Assembly (NCBI GenBank): GCA_021413975.1
Contig: JAIOPJ010000054.1
Coordinates: 248,001 to 312,000, forward strand
From: Gemmatimonadota bacterium
Lineage (GTDB): Bacteria; Gemmatimonadota; Gemmatimonadetes; Gemmatimonadales; Gemmatimonadaceae
Length of the DNA: 64,000 bases
Direction: 5' to 3'
The notes under the pieces are model-generated. The model made no database searches. It saw only the letters and a list, made by a program, of their open reading frames with translations, and had not been told where the DNA came from. The number at the start of each line of letters is the position of its first letter. Positions within the stretch are counted from its first letter, which is position 1. Shown here piece by piece: positions 37,709 to 44,384 of this stretch. The translations under genes and the position numbers were made by a program.

Positions 37709-37803
37709 GGTGAACGTCACGTCGTGCCGCGGCGAATCGACAGAATCCGCTGGCGCAGCCGCCGCTTCGATCTCATGGCCGACCGCACCAGCTTCGGTCA
37801 TGT
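37709..37803 (-). repeat. attC-like site, leftmost
   Basis: On the minus strand it runs from ACATGAC (37803-37797) through CGAAGCTGGTGCGGTCGGCC to CGCGGCACGACGTGACGTTCACC-type sequence ending at 37709. Compare GAAGGTCGGTGCAGTCGGC and GCAGCACGACC in the site at 39548. It begins eight bases after the stop of the gene remnant at 37812. More diverged than the others. Confidence 0.42.
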
Positions 37804-37811
37804 CGCTCGAG

Positions 37812-38065
37812 TCAGGAGGCAGGCCGAGCCCAGACGCCATCGTACGCAGCGAGCTCGTGTAGCACCACATCACCAGCCAGCGGCGTCATGCAGGCCAACC
37901 CCTTCTTGGCCGCCTCCTTGATCGCCTGACGTAGCAGCCGGCTTGAAGCGCCGACCACGAAGACGGCGCGCTCGTGAACCCCTGCGGCGATGCGAATCCG
38001 GACATCTCGTCCGGATTGCTGCACGAACGTCTGTGACGACGCGCGTAAGGAGTTCGCGTTCCGCC
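37812..38065 (-). pseudogene. Remnant of a cassette gene
   Basis: On the minus strand the C-terminal part reads IAAGVHERAVFVVGAS, then QAIKEAAKKGLACMTPLAGD and LHELAAYDGVWARPAS before the stop at 37812. This looks like the end of a real protein, perhaps of the phospholipase-D-like type with an H-x-R-x-V-F-V and GAS-x-KDAAKKG pattern. No start codon or N-terminal part remains: the frame runs back into the repeat at 38068, and an upstream stretch in another frame (ELLTRVVTDVRAAIR) suggests a frameshift as well. I treat it as decayed. Between 37472 and 37708 I see no supported gene. Confidence 0.35.
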
Positions 38066-38067
38066 GA

Positions 38068-38133
38068 GCCAGTGGGAGGTTGGTGCAGACGACCGGGTCA
38101 GGCAAGCAGGTTGCCGGTCGCGCTTCAGCATAC
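38068..38133 (+). repeat. attC-like copy in inverted orientation
   Basis: On the plus strand gggaggttggtgcagacgac, gtcaggcaagcaggttgcc and ggtcgcgcttcagcatacc match, in order, what the other sites show on the minus strand (compare ggaggtcggtgcagatggcc at 42617-42690). It is therefore reversed relative to the array and abuts the site at 38133 head to head. Confidence 0.5.
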
Positions 38134-38192
38134 CTTGACTCACGGCGCGGTCGCCCACCTGCACGATGTGAGAGCGGCCGCAGCAGAACCGA
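38133..38192 (-). repeat. attC-like site 3' of the gene pair at 38253-39022
   Basis: The plus strand shows gcggtcgcccacctgc (38147-38162), gagcggccgcagcag and aaccgacc, matching the core of the sites at 42617 and 39548 in the same orientation. The end core next to the gene is poor. It lies 60 bases beyond the stop at 38253. Confidence 0.48.
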
Positions 38193-38252
38193 CCGCTCGC
38201 CGCGCACGCGGCGCACCGCCAGACTTCGCCGCCATCGCGTGCTGGTCGATTC

Positions 38253-38633
38253 TCAGCGTCTGATCGCGCCCTCGACGACGAGGATGGAGCGGCTCGCGGG
38301 GTCCGCGCTCTGCGCGATGAAGACGGCATTCGGTTCGTAGAGTGTGCAGCGATACCGCGTGGCCTGTCGCGCCTGCCTGCCGGCCTGCGCGTTGAACGCG
38401 ATCCTCACCGTTCGGTTGCCTGAGTCGCCGCCCACTGGAATTGACACATCCTTGTCGCCAATTCCCACGGTGGCACCACCGGCATCCAGAGCTACGCAGG
38501 TGATCCGCATGGTCTTGATGGCACTCGGGAGTCCGCTGATGTTGTACGGCACATCGAACGTGAAGTCCTCCGTCCGCAGCGCGCCCGGAGGGAAGGTGAC
38601 CAACGTCAAGCCGAGCAGAAGGCTGCGCCTCAT
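38253..38633 (-). CDS. Secreted cassette-borne protein, unknown function
   Basis: The 126-residue protein has a short signal (MRRSLLLGLTLVTFPPGA) and a mature domain of mostly beta character: FTFDVPYNISGLPSAIKTMR, ITCVALDAGGATVGIGDKDVS, RTVRIAFNAQAG and RYRCTLYEPNAVF. The two cysteines (in ITCVAL and YRCTLY) could pair. I recognise no family. It overlaps the upstream gene by four bases, so the two travel as one cassette with the attC-like site at 38133. Confidence 0.6.
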   Translation of the reverse strand: MRRSLLLGLTLVTFPPGALRTEDFTFDVPYNISGLPSAIKTMRITCVALDAGGATVGIGDKDVSIPVGGDSGNRTVRIAFNAQAGRQARQATRYRCTLYEPNAVFIAQSADPASRSILVVEGAIRR

Positions 38634-39022
38634 GGTTTGCTCCGGATGGGTACGGCGTTGAGGATGAGCGGATCAGTCCGAATCACCAGAGGCGCGTCGA
38701 GGTTCACCGCAAACAAGAGCAGCGGCGGTGTCACCAGCATCACGGGCGCGGCAGGATCCACCGCGTTCAGAATGAGCGGTGCGGTCGTGATGACCGCAGG
38801 CGGGACCACAGCCGGGGTCTTGGTTGGGAGCGGGACGGGCGGCTTGGACTGCGCGGGAAGACGGCCGGTCGCGGTTGTCGCGGGCAATCCCTTCGGCTTC
38901 GGCGCCGATTGCTGTTGCGCCGCGAGCGGTGAGGAGTGACAGGCACCGATCACCGCGATGATGCCCAGCAGACGAGCGCCGGGAACCGAACCGCGCAGTG
39001 CAATTCTCCGGGATCGCATCAT
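38630..39022 (-). CDS. Secreted protein with short PLILNAV-type repeats
   Basis: The 130-residue protein begins with a signal (GARLLGIIAVIGACHSSPLAAQ) followed by a Lys/Pro-rich linker. The rest holds three related hydrophobic segments, APLILNAVDPAAP, PPLLLFAVNLDAP and DPLILNAVPIRS, about 20 residues apart. They look like short beta repeats for surface display or assembly. No family is recognised. Two adjacent ATGs (39022, 39019) are possible. Its stop overlaps the start of the next gene, and the matched T(A/T)P-L-I-L-N pattern is not found in that neighbour. Confidence 0.52.
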   Translation of the reverse strand: MMRSRRIALRGSVPGARLLGIIAVIGACHSSPLAAQQQSAPKPKGLPATTATGRLPAQSKPPVPLPTKTPAVVPPAVITTAPLILNAVDPAAPVMLVTPPLLLFAVNLDAPLVIRTDPLILNAVPIRSKP

Positions 39023-39205
39023 CGGCTTCGCCTTGTCGCTGAGGATGCTAAGATAGCTAAGGCGGGTCTCTCCGCTGCGCAAGTCGCACCGAGGCGATGC
39101 TTCAAGAGAAGCCGACCTCTTCGGGCAGCCCGAAGTCTCGTGCGCAACTCGCACACAGGAGTCCGAGCAGGTGAAGGTGCACTCGGGTCGTGAGAACCGG
39201 CGTGG

Positions 39206-39302
39206 CGTTCCGCAGCCGGCCATGGGCACCAACCGCCGATATGCGCGGCCGGGCTATGGCGTGGCCAGCACACGCCGCACTGCTGCAAGCACGACGTCAC
39301 GC
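39206..39302 (-). repeat. Possible diverged attC-like site
   Basis: On the minus strand it starts with GCGTGAC (39302-39296), which contains the TGA stop of the small frame at 39297, then GTCGTGCTTGCAGCAGTGCGG, GGCCACGCC and a far arm with GGCTGCGGAACGCCACGCC. Only the end core and the far-arm GGCGTTC resemble the better sites. I offer it as weak. Confidence 0.3.
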
Positions 39303-39506
39303 CGCGTCTGATGAATACCGAAGCACCGCTTGCCGCAACGAAGCGTATTGATGCGGATCGTCGACCGGCCAGGTTTCGAGTAGTTCGTAGGATCGCAGTA
39401 TGCCTGTGCAGTTCATCCGTTTCTGCTCCGTTCGCCGCACCCGGGCCTGCCGTGTCGGAACACCGTAGCGCTCCGCGCGCGCCGCAGTCTTCGCATCGAT
39501 ATGCAT
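39297..39506 (-). CDS. Possible small cassette gene
   Basis: A 69-residue frame (MHIDAKTAARAERYGVPTRQ, then SYELLETWPVDDPHQYASLR) starts 42 bases after the end of the attC-like site at 39548. Its stop lies inside the core of the possible site at 39206. That placement is what a cassette gene would have. No family is recognised and composition does not exclude chance. The rest of the 39023-39666 gap shows no other gene that I can support. Confidence 0.33.
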   Translation of the reverse strand: MHIDAKTAARAERYGVPTRQARVRRTEQKRMNCTGILRSYELLETWPVDDPHQYASLRQAVLRYSSDAA

Positions 39507-39547
39507 TGGTCAAGGTGATGAGTCCCGCTCGTGACTGGTGGAATCGG

Positions 39548-39621
39548 GCTTGGCGTTCGGTCGTGCTGCGGTCACCCACCTGCTGCATCAACGCCGCCGA
39601 CTGCACCGACCTTCGTCAGCC
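39548..39621 (-). repeat. attC-like site 3' of the three-gene cassette
   Basis: A 74-base site. Plus strand: gcttggc (39548-39554), cggtcgtgctgcgg, cacccacctgctgc, gactgcaccgacc and gtcagcc (39615-39621). The outer arms pair imperfectly (GGTCGTGCTGC against GGTCGGTGCAG) with unpaired bases between, as in attC hairpins. It lies 45 bases after the stop at 39667. Confidence 0.55.
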
Positions 39622-39666
39622 GGCGGATCGCGGAGCCTTCGGCATCGCCGCCACCGCGCGCTCCGA

Positions 39667-40152
39667 CTACTGGCACGGCGCGGCAGGCGCGCGGCTGGGC
39701 GCGGGCTCCCCCGGGCGCCCGACGACGAAGGGCACGCGGGACTCATCCTGCATCGCGAGCCGCCCGACGACGAGTTGCCGCACGGGGACACCGTCGCGCG
39801 TGGCCGGCGCGTAGCGCCACTGACCGAGGCGCTGACGCACAGCGTCGCCGAAGGCCGGAGTCGTCGCCATGAGCACGATAGCGGTCGCCGGCACTGGTGC
39901 GCCCGTTTCGTCGACCACGAACTCGAGCTCGGCGATGAGACAACGCACGCCGTTCGGGAACTCCACGCGTGGCTTCGAGTTCCGCTTCAGCTTGGCCGGG
40001 GTCTGGATCTCGCACGCTGCGTAGACCGGGGCGCCACCGAAACGCGCCGTGTCCGGCGCGAGGGGCGAGCACGATGTCGCCGCGCCGGACGACTGCGCCG
40101 GGAGCGAGAGCGTCGGAGCCGACAGAGCGGCGAGGAGGAGGAGCGTGCGCAT
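39667..40152 (-). CDS. Secreted TonB C-terminal-like domain protein
   Basis: The 161-residue protein has a signal (MRTLLLLAALSAPTLSLPAQ) and a C-terminal part that looks like the TonB C-terminal fold: VEFPNGVRCLIAELEFVVDE, TPAFGDAVRQRLGQWRYAPA and TRDGVPVRQLVVG. In such domains the final helix-strand runs AxxAxxxWRYxPAxxxGxPV, as here. It lacks the membrane anchor and proline linker of a true TonB, so it is probably an exported protein using the same fold. An in-frame ATG at 40179 would add nine residues. It follows the small membrane-protein gene at 40184 by about 31 bases. Confidence 0.62.
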   Translation of the reverse strand: MRTLLLLAALSAPTLSLPAQSSGAATSCSPLAPDTARFGGAPVYAACEIQTPAKLKRNSKPRVEFPNGVRCLIAELEFVVDETGAPVPATAIVLMATTPAFGDAVRQRLGQWRYAPATRDGVPVRQLVVGRLAMQDESRVPFVVGRPGEPAPSRAPAAPCQ

Positions 40153-40183
40153 TCTCGAGTTGTTCAAGGGTAGTTCCATCACG

Positions 40184-40471
40184 CTACACCAGCCGAGCCG
40201 CCCAAGCGCCGAGTAGCGCACCGAGACTCACCATGGCGAGAAGGAACAGTGCGGCCGCCGCGGGGCGACGACTGAACCCGCCGGCGCGACCCACGATGGC
40301 GATGTTCTGTCCGCCGAGGAACACCGCGCCGAAGAGCGCCATGGACCACATCTCGCCGAGCGGCCGGGCGGCGAGGCGGACCGCGATGGCCGCGCCACCG
40401 ACGAGCGCGACGTGCAGCAGCGTGCGCGCGTCGATCAGCGATTCCTTCACGACCGGGACATCTTCTGTCAC
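40184..40471 (-). CDS. Small membrane protein
   Basis: The 95-residue protein is read from a GTG at 40471 (VTEDVPVVKESL). It has three hydrophobic segments: ARTLLHVALVGGAAIAVRLA, MWSMALFGAVFLGGQNIAIV and AAAALFLLAMVSLGALLGAWA. No family is recognised. It sits between the PagL-like and the TonB-like genes on the same strand, within one cassette unit. The longer frame to 40684 has no membrane or signal logic in its first 70 codons, so the shorter start is used. Confidence 0.5.
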   Translation of the reverse strand: MTEDVPVVKESLIDARTLLHVALVGGAAIAVRLAARPLGEMWSMALFGAVFLGGQNIAIVGRAGGFSRRPAAAALFLLAMVSLGALLGAWAARLV

Positions 40472-40521
40472 GCGCACTCTCCGAGTTCCATGGGGTGACG
40501 TCTTGCACCGGGAGCATGATG

Positions 40522-41151
40522 CTAGGGCCGCACAGTTCGTCGCCAGCGGCCCCCGAGGAAGAAGACGTTGGCCTCCACTCCCGGATTCTCCGGCGCAGAG
40601 TAGACGTTCGAGAGATGATGGAACTTGTAGCCGAGTTCGATCGCGGGTCCAGAGCTCCGGGCCCACTCGAGCGAGCCACCCCATTCGAGGCTCACGTTGA
40701 ACGCGCGCGCGTCCGGAATGGGTACCACGCGATCGAACCAGAGCGCGCCCACGGCGGTCGATCCGATCACCCGGACCGTCCGGCTGAACGGAATGCCGAG
40801 TGCGATCCCGAACGGGGCAATGCCGACGGCATGCGCCGGAGGCTCCTGGGGCACCGTGCTGCCGGCGGATCGACGGTGCGAGAGACGAAGGAACGGCGTG
40901 ATGTTCGGCGCATAGAGCAACTGAACACCGCCCACACGCACGACGGGCGTGCGGAAGTGGATCCCGATGAACAGGTGACTGCGGTCTTCAGTGACTCCCC
41001 AGTCCGCGCCGACCGGCGAGTGCTGGGCAACTCCCACGTAGGGAGCGATGTCCCACCTTGCGAGAAGTGGATCGGGGCTCGGCTGCGCGGCTGCGACCGA
41101 CTCCAGTAGGGTCAGTCCGAGGAGCACCGCACAACATCGGGTCTTGATCAC
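40522..41151 (-). CDS. PagL-like acyloxyacyl hydrolase / lipid A 3-O-deacylase
   Basis: The 209-residue protein has a signal (AVLLGLTLLESVAAAQ) and an eight-strand-like beta barrel. The late motif AIELGYKFHHLSNVYSAPENPG with His and Ser in HLSN is the active-site block of PagL-type deacylases, which remove the 3-O acyl chain of lipid A in the outer membrane. The final VFFLGGRWRR strand is usual. The GTG at 41151, preceded by GGAG, is preferred because longer starts would run through the attC-like repeat at 41180. It is carried in the cassette-like island, so lipid A modification may be a mobile trait here. Confidence 0.75.
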   Translation of the reverse strand: MIKTRCCAVLLGLTLLESVAAAQPSPDPLLARWDIAPYVGVAQHSPVGADWGVTEDRSHLFIGIHFRTPVVRVGGVQLLYAPNITPFLRLSHRRSAGSTVPQEPPAHAVGIAPFGIALGIPFSRTVRVIGSTAVGALWFDRVVPIPDARAFNVSLEWGGSLEWARSSGPAIELGYKFHHLSNVYSAPENPGVEANVFFLGGRWRRTVRP

Positions 41152-41179
41152 CGTCTCCGCGAAAGAAAGGTAGGCGTGA

Positions 41180-41315
41180 GCGTAACGTGTGGTTGTGCTG
41201 TCGCCGTTCAGATCAATGGCGGGGCGGCGGCCACGCCGTACCATAAGGTACGATGAAGCGTGGCCGCCCACCTGCTTTCGCTACCGCGGCCACCGGTGGC
41301 CGACCTCCGTCATGC
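41180..41315 (-). repeat. attC-like site 3' of the gene at 41310
   Basis: A 136-base site. On the minus strand it runs from GCATGAC (41315-41309), which contains the TGA stop of the gene at 41310, through GGAGGTCGG, GGTGGCCGCGG, AAGCAGGTGGGCGGCC and an internal perfect hairpin (GGCCACGCCGTACC / GGTACG...GCGTGGCC), to ACAACCACACGTTACGC. The last seven bases, GTTACGC, match GTTRRRY at six of seven. Confidence 0.6.
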
Positions 41316-41801
41316 TGCCGCCGGTGGATCCTTCTGACGCCACTTGGCCATCGACGCGCGAATCCGGGCCTCGACCTCGTCGACTGGAGGACCGATGCCG
41401 ACCTGCGCCAGCATGTGCGCGTCCGTGAGATCGTCGAGTTCTCCATCGAGTTCTGCTGTCAGGGGCAACATGCTCCGCATCTGTCGAAGGAGATTCACGG
41501 TATCGGTGACATTCCGGCGCTCGTCCGCAAGGGCCAACGAAGCCTCGCGCAGCATGGCGAGCACGATCGACTCCGTCACGGGCTCGTCCGCGAGTGGCTC
41601 GAGTGCGATGCGCAGCGCGCTCAAGTCGGATGGCGGCGTCAGAGCGACTTCCACCAGCGCCGCCGGGGGCCCCGCCTCTGTGTGGAGTCGTTCGTCCGCC
41701 CACGAGACGACCGCGTGGCCGTTCGTGAGCCCGAGGAGCAGGGCCGTGCGGTGGAACGTCGCTTCTGCTCGCAGAGGCATCGATGGTAGTCTGGTCAGCA
41801 T
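41310..41801 (-). CDS. Cassette-borne protein, unknown function
   Basis: The 163-residue soluble protein has a beta-rich N-terminal half (TFHRTALLLGLTNGHAVVSW, PPAALVEVALTPPSDLSAL) and a helical C-terminal half (ESIVLAMLREASLALADERR, TVNLLRQMRSMLP). It ends with a basic tail. No family is recognised; the fold outline could suit an immunity-like or regulatory protein, but nothing supports that directly. The in-frame ATG at 41780 is an equally good start and would avoid overlap with the repeat at 41799. Its stop codon lies inside the core of the attC-like site at 41180. Confidence 0.6.
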   Translation of the reverse strand: MLTRLPSMPLRAEATFHRTALLLGLTNGHAVVSWADERLHTEAGPPAALVEVALTPPSDLSALRIALEPLADEPVTESIVLAMLREASLALADERRNVTDTVNLLRQMRSMLPLTAELDGELDDLTDAHMLAQVGIGPPVDEVEARIRASMAKWRQKDPPAAA

Positions 41802-41892
41802 ATGGTCAAGTCGTGCTGTGGACGCTTCAACAATGCGGTCGCGGAGCGGCCTCCATCAATGGCGCGGCCATCCGCACGCACTTACGTTCTAC
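41799..41892 (-). repeat. attC-like site 3' of vapC
   Basis: On the minus strand it begins with GTAGAAC (41892-41886), 15 bases after the vapC stop, then GTAAGTGCGTGCGGATGGCCG, matching GGAGGTCGGTGCAGATGGCCG of the site at 42617, and a far arm CCACAGCACGACTTGACC. The middle shares GCCATTGAT with the site at 41180. Confidence 0.52.
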
Positions 41893-41906
41893 AGCGCGGG
41901 TCGGAT

Positions 41907-42335
41907 CTAGGGCCGCTCCGGAAACGGCGCGACCACCTGGAGGCCGGAGACCTGCGCGCGCAGCATCGGCAGGTCGCTGTCGCGCGTGACGACGGCCCAG
42001 CCATGCTCGCGCGCCTGCGTCGCGAGAAGCACATCGTTCTGCCGGCTCGCACTCACGCTGCCCGTGCCCGTCCGCGCGAGTACGGCCCCGCCGCGTCGCC
42101 AGGCCGGCGACGACGGCGCGAGAATGCGGCCGCGGCGCTCGAATGGCGCGAGCAGCGCGTCGTCGAGGAGCCGCCGCGCCTTGGCCGTGCGCGCGCCGGC
42201 GGTGAGTTCCGCGGCGACGATGCTTGAGAGCACCGTCGACGGCAGCGCCCAACTGAGGAAGGTCTTCAGGCGGTCAAGCTCAGCCGGCTGCCGGAGCGCG
42301 GCGACGAGGACATTCGTGTCGAGCGTGTAGATCAC
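41907..42335 (-). CDS. vapC: VapC-type PIN-domain ribonuclease toxin
   Basis: The 142-residue protein is a PIN domain. The acidic metal ligands are in place: D6 in YTLDTNVLV, E43 in AAELTAG, D101 in RQNDVLLA and D119 in TRDSDL. VapC toxins cleave tRNA or rRNA and are held inactive by a VapB partner, which is the gene just upstream, overlapping by ATGA. Toxin-antitoxin pairs are frequent in integron cassette arrays, where they help keep the array. An attC-like site follows 15 bases after the stop. Confidence 0.87.
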   Translation of the reverse strand: MIYTLDTNVLVAALRQPAELDRLKTFLSWALPSTVLSSIVAAELTAGARTAKARRLLDDALLAPFERRGRILAPSSPAWRRGGAVLARTGTGSVSASRQNDVLLATQAREHGWAVVTRDSDLPMLRAQVSGLQVVAPFPERP

Positions 42336-42550
42336 CCGATGCGACGCAGAGGCTCGATGGTCGCGAGCCCACCGGCGGCCGCGAGCTCATCCAGGCCTCG
42401 AAACACCTCGGCCCGGAACACCACAAGATCCAGTGCCGCGTCCACGGCCGCGGTCTCCGACGACGCGCCGAGCGCCGCCTTGGCGGCGTCGAGCTTCCGC
42501 TGATCCATGAGCATGTTCTTGCGACGCATCGTCCGCCTGTCGCTTGCCAT
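42332..42550 (-). CDS. vapB: VapB-type antitoxin
   Basis: The 72-residue protein precedes and overlaps vapC. It starts with a basic segment (ASDRRTMRRKNMLMDQRKLD) followed by AKAALGASSETAAVDAALDLV, the usual end of a short DNA-binding module, and a C-terminal toxin-binding tail (FRAEVFRGLDELAAAGGL). A clear ribbon-helix-helix strand is not seen, so the DNA-binding class is uncertain. Other in-frame starts are 42529 and 42514. Such antitoxins normally repress their own promoter together with the toxin. Confidence 0.72.
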   Translation of the reverse strand: MASDRRTMRRKNMLMDQRKLDAAKAALGASSETAAVDAALDLVVFRAEVFRGLDELAAAGGLATIEPLRRIG

Positions 42551-42616
42551 TCCGCGGCTCCTGTTGGAGACACCGAAGGATAGCTCTTGCATACAGCTAC
42601 CAGCAAGTCTCCGTCT

Positions 42617-42690
42617 GTATGACGTGTGGTCGCGCTGCGGCCGCCCACCTGCTTCCCTGACGCGGCCATCTGCACCGACCTCCGTTACGC
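42617..42690 (-). repeat. attC-like site 3' of the DUF5946 gene
   Basis: The clearest site, 74 bases. On the minus strand it runs GCGTAAC (42690-42684; matches RYYYAAC at six of seven and contains the TAA stop of the gene at 42685), GGAGGTCGGTGCAGATGGCCGC, GTCAGGGAAGCAGGTGGGC, GGCCGCAGCGCGACCACAC, GTCATAC. The arms pair imperfectly (GGCCGC, TGC, GGTCG) with unpaired bases on one strand, as in attC hairpins. Confidence 0.6.
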
Positions 42691-43116
42691 CGAGCGCGCG
42701 CGCGAACGCAGATGCGACACGGTCGCACGGCACCAGCGCTCAGGAGTCTCGATGTGAGCATTCGCGTCGAACTCGCCGAGGTCCGCGATCGTCTCCGGAA
42801 ACGGGCGGCCGGGGGCGCGCGGCGGTGGATCCGAGGCCTCCGCCCGTGCGTGGGGGGTACGAAACGCTCGCACCACTGTGTTGAGCGACTGGCCGCCTTC
42901 AATGACCCGCGCGAGCAGCTCATATGAACGGGAACGGGTTCCCTCCGGATACCTGGCAGGGTGCTGCAGCGCGAACACCGCGAACGCGAGTCCGTGGCGA
43001 CTGCCCCACGGTTCCTGCCGAGAGTGGTCCAGCGCCAGGAGACGATCGAACCGCGTAGCGCAGGAATGCCCGCGATCAGTGGATCTCGCGCCGCACTCAT
43101 CGCAGATCGACTCCAT
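42685..43116 (-). CDS. DUF5946 family protein
   Basis: The 143-residue protein begins ESICDECGARSTDRGHSC, a zinc-ribbon-like pair of cysteines, and then RFDRLLALDHSRQEPWGSRH and LAFAVFALQHPARYPEGTRS, the blocks that define DUF5946. The family is of unknown function and often appears as a lone accessory gene. Its TAA stop falls inside the GCGTAAC core of the attC-like site, which is the usual way an integron cassette ends. Upstream, 43117-43406 shows no convincing gene, integrase or attI. Confidence 0.75.
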   Translation of the reverse strand: MESICDECGARSTDRGHSCATRFDRLLALDHSRQEPWGSRHGLAFAVFALQHPARYPEGTRSRSYELLARVIEGGQSLNTVVRAFRTPHARAEASDPPPRAPGRPFPETIADLGEFDANAHIETPERWCRATVSHLRSRARSA

Positions 43117-43406
43117 CTAGCTCCCGCGCATGTCGCATCTCTTCGGGATAACGAGTCTCGTCTCGACCTGCGTAGCGAGCGGTCTGCCCGAACGGTCACG
43201 TACGACGTCCCGATACTGCCCCCGGATCACACCCACGCAACCCCATACGAATCCACGACTCCGGATTGAGGGCGATTCGGCTTCGCGAGAAGTCCCGAAT
43301 CAGGCCGGTCTGTCTGCTCCGGCCGCAAACCCCACGCGACTCCGAACGCACCCCCGAGAACCGGCCACGGCGCCCCACACCACCCGCCGCGTCCGCCAAG
43401 CGACGC

Positions 43407-44384
43407 TCAAGCCCCCGCCAGCCCCACCAACCCGCGCCACTTCGCCGCGTCGATGTTAGCCCCACTCACCGTCAGCACCGCGGGGAACGCCTGAGGCCTG
43501 AGCCTCCGCGAGCGGATCGCCGCGATTCCCACCGCGCCGGCACCCTCCACCGTCAAGCCATGCTCGTGGTGAGCCCAGGCGATCGCCTCGCCGATCTCAC
43601 TCTCCTCGACCGTCACGATCCCGTCCAGCGCCGCCTGCCCCTGCGCCAACATCTCCGCGTCGACCAGGCCCGTGAGTCCGTCAGCGAGCGTCGGGAGGTC
43701 GGGGATGTCCGTCGGCACGCCGCTGGCGAGTGCCAGCGACATCGCGTTCGTGCGCACGCCCTGCACGCCGATGATGCGAACCGCAGGAGCCATGCCGCGC
43801 AGATAGCCGCCGATCCCCCCCGCGAGGCCGCCGCCGCCCACGCACACCACCATCGTCCGCAGCGAGGGCAGGTCGTCGAGCACCTCCTTCGCCACCGTGC
43901 CCGCGCCCGCGAGCAGCGTGCGACCGGTGCATGGACCGACGAAGGTCGCTCCGCTCGTTCGCGCGAAGTGACGTGCCGCCGTCTCGGCGGAGTCGTAGGT
44001 GGGGTGCGTCGCGTCCACGCGCGCTCCGTGCGCCGCGATCCCGTCGCGCTTGATCGCCGGCGCCGTGCTCGGCACGAACACCGTCGCCGCGACGCCGAGC
44101 AGTTCGGCCGCCATCGCGATGCCCCGCCCGTGATTCCCGGCCGATGACGCCACCACGCCGTAGCGGCGCTCGTCGTCGGTGAAGGTGAGCAACGCGTTCA
44201 GCGCGCCGCGGATCTTGAACGATCCGCTCACCTGCCGGCACTCGAGCTTGAGGAGGACCTCACCGCCGGCGATCTCCGACAGCGCAGGGGAGGGGATCAG
44301 CGGCGTGTGCGTCACCACACCCGCGATCCGCGCGGCGGCGTCACGCACCTCCGCCGGCGTGGGGAGTATGCCCGATGGACTCAT
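43407..44384 (-). CDS. PLP-dependent serine/threonine ammonia-lyase-like protein
   Basis: The 325-residue fold type II enzyme shows the cofactor lysine in QVSGSFKIRGALNAL (residue about 56), the SSAGNHGRGIAMAAELLG block and the glycine loop CVGGGGLAGGIGGYL. These fit catabolic threonine dehydratase / serine racemase-like enzymes without a C-terminal ACT domain. The product would be 2-oxobutanoate or pyruvate plus ammonia. Its ATG overlaps the photolyase stop (ATGA), so the two share a transcript although no functional link is obvious. Confidence 0.85.
   Translation of the reverse strand: MSPSGILPTPAEVRDAAARIAGVVTHTPLIPSPALSEIAGGEVLLKLECRQVSGSFKIRGALNALLTFTDDERRYGVVASSAGNHGRGIAMAAELLGVAATVFVPSTAPAIKRDGIAAHGARVDATHPTYDSAETAARHFARTSGATFVGPCTGRTLLAGAGTVAKEVLDDLPSLRTMVVCVGGGGLAGGIGGYLRGMAPAVRIIGVQGVRTNAMSLALASGVPTDIPDLPTLADGLTGLVDAEMLAQGQAALDGIVTVEESEIGEAIAWAHHEHGLTVEGAGAVGIAAIRSRRLRPQAFPAVLTVSGANIDAAKWRGLVGLAGA

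Larger units (their letters stand above)
37709..42690 (-). mobile_element. Integron-like gene cassette array without integrase
   Basis: This 5-kb island holds small minus-strand genes separated by related imperfect palindromes (entries at 37709, 38133, 39548, 41799, 41180, 42617; weaker ones at 38068 and 39206). On the gene strand the repeats sit at the 3' end of a gene or short gene set. Two strong sites (42617 and 41180) have the stop codon inside the first seven-base core, GCGTAAC and GCATGAC; consensus for integron attC cores is RYYYAAC and GTTRRRY. Cassette contents are typical: a VapBC pair, DUF5946, a lipid A deacylase-like protein and unknown exported proteins. No intI gene or attI is seen in the window, so this would be an attC cluster lacking an integrase. 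Confidence 0.6.

Noticed and set aside
39019..39606. A 195-codon minus-strand frame over the gap between two cassettes
   Set aside because: It has no domain, unusual composition, and runs through an attC-like site; the shorter 39297-39506 frame fits the cassette layout better.
37709..42690. Interpretation of the repeats as a CRISPR array
   Set aside because: Spacing is 0.5-2 kb with whole genes between copies, and the repeats are long, variable and palindromic overall.
43117..43406. Search for an integrase gene or attI site at the right end of the array
   Set aside because: Only short, featureless frames are present; the next gene is the ammonia-lyase.
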